A stretch of 64,000 nt of DNA from positions 1-64,000 of the forward strand of contig CAMNNQ010000176.1 of the NCBI GenBank assembly GCA_946545645.1. The letters run 5' to 3'. The notes under the pieces are model-generated. The model did not search any database and was not told where the DNA came from. It saw only the letters and a list, made by a program, of their open reading frames with translations. Shown here one piece after another: positions 61,965 to 64,000 of this stretch (positions are counted from its first letter, which is position 1; the number at the start of each line of letters is the position of its first letter). Origin of the DNA: an uncultured Clostridia bacterium (lineage in GTDB: Bacteria; Bacillota; Clostridia; Oscillospirales; Ruminococcaceae). The position numbers were made by a program, and so were the translations under genes.

Positions 61965-63153
61965 GCAGGCACTTGCGCTCGTACATTTTCTTATCGGCGC
62001 GTTCAAACACCGAAGAGAAGCTTTTGTCTGTTTCCGGGTCAAATATATCTATACCCGTCGAGACGACTACGGCGCCTTTTTCAAGGTTTTCGTCTACCTG
62101 TTTGTCAAAGGCCTGCAGCAGCTCTTCTCTGTGCTCATAATCCTGCCCCGACAGCAGGACGGTAAATTCATCTCCGCCGATACGGAACACCGGGCTGTGG
62201 CAGAACTGCCGGCAGATCAGAGCGCAGCCTTCCTTGAGGAATCTGTCTCCCGACTCATGCCCCAGAGTGTCATTTATGATCTTCAGCCCGTTAAGATCAA
62301 ATACTATAACTCCGAACTCATTGATGCTGCCGCTCTCGATCTCTGCATCGATCCTCTGTGTTGCTTCCTGATAGGCGGTCTTATTCTTTACACCTGTAAG
62401 TGAATCGGTATAGGCAAGATGCCTTGCAGAGCCAAGCTCCTGTTTCTGCTCCTGCTCCCGCTGGAGCGTTTCCTCAAGTTCCTTGCGATACTGATCCTTC
62501 TCCCCTTCCAGAGCGGTAGTACGGGTCAGGAACGCCAGAGCTATGCCGATAGTCAGTACGATCATCGAAACGATGATGACTACCGCCTTATGAGAGATCA
62601 TCATACTGTCGTACCAGTCGGCATTGAAATCTACACCGACTATCCCTGCAACCTCTCCTTTTGAATCGAATACCGGGCTGTAAGCCGAATAGAAATTACC
62701 CCATTCATCGCTGTGAGGTTCCTTATCGACTCCGGCCTTGCCCTTTGCGGCACCGCTGAGAGCATCTGTCGTCTCCACCAGCTTGCCGAAATCTCCGGGG
62801 TCAAACTGATCCGGGTCGATGGTAAAGGTAAATGTCCCGTTGGGCTCTGCCCGCAGGGCGTAGATATAGTCAAGCTGGATATGCTCCTGAAAAGATGCAA
62901 GGATGTTCAGAGCCCTGGTATACTTCTCTGTCCCGATATCTCCGGCGGTAAGGGTCTTGAGATCGTCGCCGTTGAGCTGGAAGGCTGCGGTGTTGGATAC
63001 ATCCAGCATACGCTGTTCTATCTGGCTGCGGACGGCATTTTCCGACATCTCGATGAGGATTATGCCCATGACTATATGAGTCAGGAGCAGCAGTATGAAG
63101 GCAATAACAAAGAAACGCTTGTTGATATTCAGTATTTTTGAAGCTCTGCCCAT
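61939..63153 (-). CDS. Membrane diguanylate cyclase (GGDEF)
   Basis: A 404-residue enzyme that makes cyclic di-GMP from two GTP. TM helix 1 (about 12-32), an external sensor domain (about 33-185, Cache-like, with GVDFNADWYDSM near its end), TM helix 2 (about 190-210), a coiled coil, then the GGDEF domain with HLAYTDSLTGVKNKTAY, intact FRIGGDEFTVLLSG and FERADKKMY. The RxxD inhibitory site before GGDEF is absent, so product feedback may be lacking. No EAL protein is near. Confidence 0.93.
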   Translation of the reverse strand: MGRASKILNINKRFFVIAFILLLLTHIVMGIILIEMSENAVRSQIEQRMLDVSNTAAFQLNGDDLKTLTAGDIGTEKYTRALNILASFQEHIQLDYIYALRAEPNGTFTFTIDPDQFDPGDFGKLVETTDALSGAAKGKAGVDKEPHSDEWGNFYSAYSPVFDSKGEVAGIVGVDFNADWYDSMMISHKAVVIIVSMIVLTIGIALAFLTRTTALEGEKDQYRKELEETLQREQEQKQELGSARHLAYTDSLTGVKNKTAYQEATQRIDAEIESGSINEFGVIVFDLNGLKIINDTLGHESGDRFLKEGCALICRQFCHSPVFRIGGDEFTVLLSGQDYEHREELLQAFDKQVDENLEKGAVVVSTGIDIFDPETDKSFSSVFERADKKMYERKCLLKSRNIEK

Positions 63154-63417
63154 AAGTCACCTCGCTTTCCGGCCGATGGCCTCAGGTATGCTAAAAAACC
63201 TGTTTTCTTTATTATAACATACAATTTCAAATAAAGAAATAGATTTTTTAATATTTTCTAAAAATATTTTTCAGATATTCAAAAGAGTTTGTCCATTATT
63301 ACCTGATTCAGGAAAATTGGCTTTTTCTGCCGTTTGTTTCTCTGATGTCATATTCCCGACCGGGGGAGAATATACTGTTTTAGCAAGCAAAAAAACTGAC
63401 TAACGGAGGAATATGCT

Positions 63418-64000
63418 ATGGCTGCTACACAATTGACCCTCGGGAGGCAGACCCTTGTCAGGAGCTGCACCGTGCTTGATACCAGCTTCGAGCAATCGGT
63501 GGAAAAGGATTTTGTCCTGCCCGATTACTGCCCCGATGTATTCAGGATCCTTAAATGCCGCGTAACGCCCTGCGTAACATCACAAGCTATCCGCAGCGGC
63601 AAGCTGACAGTTGAAACAGAGGCGAAGGTCCGCGTCATCTATCTTGCGGAGAACAGCGGCAGGCTCAACCTGCTGGAGCAGAAGCTCTCGTTCTCAAAGA
63701 CACTTGATCTCCCCGAGGGAGCTCTTTCTCCCGCCGTCAGAGCTTCGGCTGTCACAGACTATGTCAATTGCCGGGTCGTCAGCCGGAGAAGAGTCGATAT
63801 CCGGGGAGCGTTTACGGTAAGAGTAGCTGTCGAGGGCGAGAAACGGCAGCAGTTCATCAGCTCTGCCGAGGGCAGCGGGATACAGCTCAAAAAGATACAG
63901 GCTGTCTTCCCTTCCGCAAGGCTGACAGCTTCAAAAAAGGTAACTGTCTTTGAAGAGCTGGAGCTCGGGGGCGCCAAGCCGCCTGTCGGAGCGGTCATCA
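63418..64000 (+). CDS. DUF3794/SPOCS protein, 3' end outside window
   Basis: The frame is open from ATG 63418 to the window end, 194 codons so far. ATG follows CGGAGGA by seven bases. The N-terminal sequence (LGRQTLVRSCTVLDTSFEQ, EKDFVLPDYCPDVFRILKC, then VRVIYLAENSGRLNLLEQKL) matches DUF3794 (SPOCS) domains, often repeated and ending in LysM in spore-forming Firmicutes. It may be a spore-coat or envelope protein. The full length and any LysM domain lie beyond the window. Confidence 0.9.
   Translation, partial: MAATQLTLGRQTLVRSCTVLDTSFEQSVEKDFVLPDYCPDVFRILKCRVTPCVTSQAIRSGKLTVETEAKVRVIYLAENSGRLNLLEQKLSFSKTLDLPEGALSPAVRASAVTDYVNCRVVSRRRVDIRGAFTVRVAVEGEKRQQFISSAEGSGIQLKKIQAVFPSARLTASKKVTVFEELELGGAKPPVGAVI

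Overview
The window looks like the chromosome of an anaerobic, spore-lineage Gram-positive bacterium of the Oscillospiraceae, probably Ruminococcus or a close relative. This rests on the family mix (DUF6465 histone-like protein, DUF3794/SPOCS protein, IreB, YqeG, VanW, YolD next to a Y-family polymerase), a Phe T-box, a lysine riboswitch, strong AAGGAGG ribosome binding sites and many TTGACA-17-TATAAT promoters. The species call is inference.

Region 1 (1-14139) is accessory DNA stacked on the 3' end of a tRNA-Glu gene. The left edge holds a large serine recombinase cut by the window start, followed by the C-terminal scrap of a tyrosine integrase and a 23-bp copy of the tRNA-Glu 3' end. A second element fills 1941-14139 and ends in an identical 23-bp copy inside the intact tRNA-Glu. 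It carries integrase, mobilisation genes (MobC, relaxase), a small HTH protein, a candidate oriT, and AT-rich minus-strand cargo. One cargo block is a XamI-like restriction enzyme, an N6-adenine methylase and a HEPN-motif protein. The other is a GIY-YIG/DUF4357 protein and a two-TM protein. The last genes of both blocks end in the same peptide tail and are followed by related DNA.

Region 2 (14.1-25.5 kb) is core: tRNA-Glu and tRNA-Met, a NatAB-type ABC exporter, glycogen phosphorylase, a minus-strand set (serine hydrolase, membrane protein, Sir2 deacylase, YgjP-type metallopeptidase) and a TerD-like protein.

Region 3 (25.56-26.31 kb) is the most unusual stretch: a consensus promoter followed by about 710 bases without a gene and closed by a terminator. 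It holds repeated structural modules, each built from nested long-range helices whose base pairs change together from module to module, with a recurring CTTCCTTTT motif. I read it as a large structured noncoding RNA of unknown class.

Region 4 (26.3-41.9 kb) has cell-envelope serine hydrolases, a SpoIIE-type phosphatase with a sensor, a DMT transporter, a UvrX/YolD/DUF434 cluster, IreB, and pheS/pheT separated by an unknown gene and preceded by a methyltransferase under a Phe T-box.

Region 5 (42-51.3 kb) has a minus-strand queuosine set (queA ... tgt, with PAS, GNAT, HAD and membrane proteins between and after) and the lysine-riboswitch operon asd-dapA-dapB. Region 6 (51.3-64 kb) has a cysteine hydrolase, a transglutaminase-like lipoprotein, a flippase, a YqeG/VanW set, HU plus a histone H1-like DUF6465 protein, an EIIA-like domain lacking its phospho-histidine, an ABC-F protein, a diguanylate cyclase, and the start of a DUF3794 gene running off the window.
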